Shown in pieces: positions 62,862 through 64,000 of a DNA stretch of 64,000 bases. The notes below the pieces were generated by a model. The model was not told where the DNA came from. It saw only the letters and a program-made list of their open reading frames with translations, and did no database searches. The first letter of the stretch is position 1, and every line of letters begins with the position of its first letter. Both the position numbers and the translations under genes were made by a program. Source of the DNA: Eutrigla gurnardus (Eukaryota; Chordata; Actinopteri; Perciformes; Triglidae); the NCBI GenBank assembly GCA_963514095.1, contig OY741284.1:11366835-11430834 (forward strand), given 5' to 3'.

Positions 62862-64000
62862 TGGGCCTCCTTGAAACCCACAGCAACATGGCCGCCCGAG
62901 TGAGTCAGAGGCAGAAAACCAGGGACCACACACAGAGCACCGGAGGCCAGGCCAACACACTCTCACTCTCTCCCTCACACACACACTTGGTTTTTAATAC
63001 ACACAGTTGCTTTAACTAAATTATAACACACCTCTCCTATCCCAAATGTTTTTTTTTTCACTCCTTTGCAGCATCAGCTTTGTGATTCATAGCTTCTTTT
63101 TTTTTGCCGCACGCTAAAGGGGGAATCATCCAGTAAAGAGTTACCACAGCTTTTAAACTAACAGAGAAATGTCATGTTTAGATTGTACAACTTGCGTCAA
63201 ACACGCAGGACTGTTTCTGCTCACGAAGATTACAGGCATCAGGTTTCAGGCTGCGGAAGAGACTCAACTCAGGTTTTCATTTGCCGGGGCAGAGAAACAA
63301 GGAGGAGATGAGAGGTCCTTCTTAGTTACATTCAACCTGTTTTTTTTAGCTTCCTGGGTGAAGAAGGGCTACTCTATGTACATGACAGATCCCAAATTAT
63401 CACATGATAAAAAAAGAGATTGAAAAAGTCAAATGTACAGCTGCATGAACCCAAAAACATTAACACAGCTCCACTTTCCTCCGCTGTCAGAGCAAATCAA
63501 GCTTTCATCGGTATGGAGGCAGCAAGAGAGGGTGAGATTATTTTTTTGTGTTTTAGCTCCAAGTAAATCTTTTTTTTCTCTTCTTTCCACAGTCAGAGAA
63601 CCTCAACCGCTGCCTGCTCTCCGATTGGTCACAAAATACAAACTTGGCCCCCGTCGTAGTGACCACATCAACAGCCCAGCGCCGGGGCACCTCGGGTAAT
63701 CACACGACTGTTTTCTTTCGTGGGAAGTTTGGGAATTCCCCCCTTTTGTGTTGGAGTTGAAAGAAAAAGGTGAGAACAGGGTATCGGCCACAGCGCATGC
63801 ACGGAATACTTTGTACAAAGCCTGTGCGGTTTGGCAAACGTCAACCCTTATAAGACAGAAGCCAGCAGCTCTGCAGCCATGGTGGCTAAAATGGGAGGAG
63901 GAAATGACATCATGTGCAGCGTCAGGTCTCGACAGGAGCCTAAGACCATTGGACCAGGAGTTAGACCATTGGACCAAACATCAATTATCACTTGTGAGTG
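61501..64000. other. Region upstream of smo, no recognised gene
   Basis: Mixed non-coding sequence. Short open frames on both strands match nothing I know. It contains a TG microsatellite at 62812-62860. An ATG in the context GCCATGGTGGC at about 63880 on the plus strand is not followed by a recognisable protein. Confidence 0.5.
62812..62860. repeat. (TG)24 microsatellite
   Basis: About 24 TG units, uninterrupted. Confidence 0.95.

Noticed and set aside
63603..63977. 124-codon minus-strand open frame near the right edge
   Set aside because: No recognisable domain, no splice or promoter context, biased composition only. Left as unassigned sequence.

Overview
The window is a piece of a ray-finned (teleost, probably acanthomorph) fish chromosome. 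The evidence is vertebrate-type multi-exon genes with short introns, abundant CA/GT microsatellites, a teleost-type tRNA-derived SINE, and a gene order that is a rearranged version of human 7q32 (miR-183 cluster, UBE2H, ZC3HC1, KLHDC10, SMO). All gene models below were assembled by eye. Splice sites were chosen so that reading frame and recognised protein homology both hold. Every one of the five coding sequences closes to an exact multiple of three.

Layout from left to right: (1) 1-11.4 kb is non-coding apart from a compact microRNA cluster on the minus strand, mir-183/mir-96/mir-182, at 2.38-3.09 kb. (2) ube2h, minus strand, has seven coding exons between 15.87 and 33.25 kb, with a 13.5-kb first coding intron and a probable 3'UTR of about 4.4 kb reaching 11.4 kb; that UTR carries a 120-bp CA/GT repeat. 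(3) zc3hc1 (NIPA), minus, has ten coding exons at 35.25-38.57 kb, including a U12-type AT-AC intron and a probable GC-AG intron. (4) klhdc10, plus, has nine coding exons at 40.24-43.99 kb, divergent from zc3hc1. (5) A cation/proton exchanger gene (cax1-type), minus, has twenty coding exons at 46.38-53.35 kb, with a U12-type GT-AG intron and a probable GC-AG intron; it converges on klhdc10. (6) smo (Smoothened), minus, has twelve coding exons at 55.46-61.09 kb, directly upstream of and in tandem with cax. (7) 61.1-64 kb is smo upstream sequence with no recognised gene.

Functionally the genes are not one pathway. ube2h is a ubiquitin E2. klhdc10 is a CUL2 substrate receptor for C-terminal degrons. 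zc3hc1 is a nuclear zinc-finger protein originally described as an F-box-like protein and later placed at the nuclear basket. smo is the Hedgehog transducer. cax is an endomembrane metal/H+ antiporter of a family that fish keep and placental mammals lack. The miRNAs are the sensory-organ miR-183 family. The most unusual gene is cax: it has a YccF-like membrane module at the N-terminus, a CX2C-X12-CX2C loop and His-rich segments. The clearest sequence-level surprises are the two minor-spliceosome introns.
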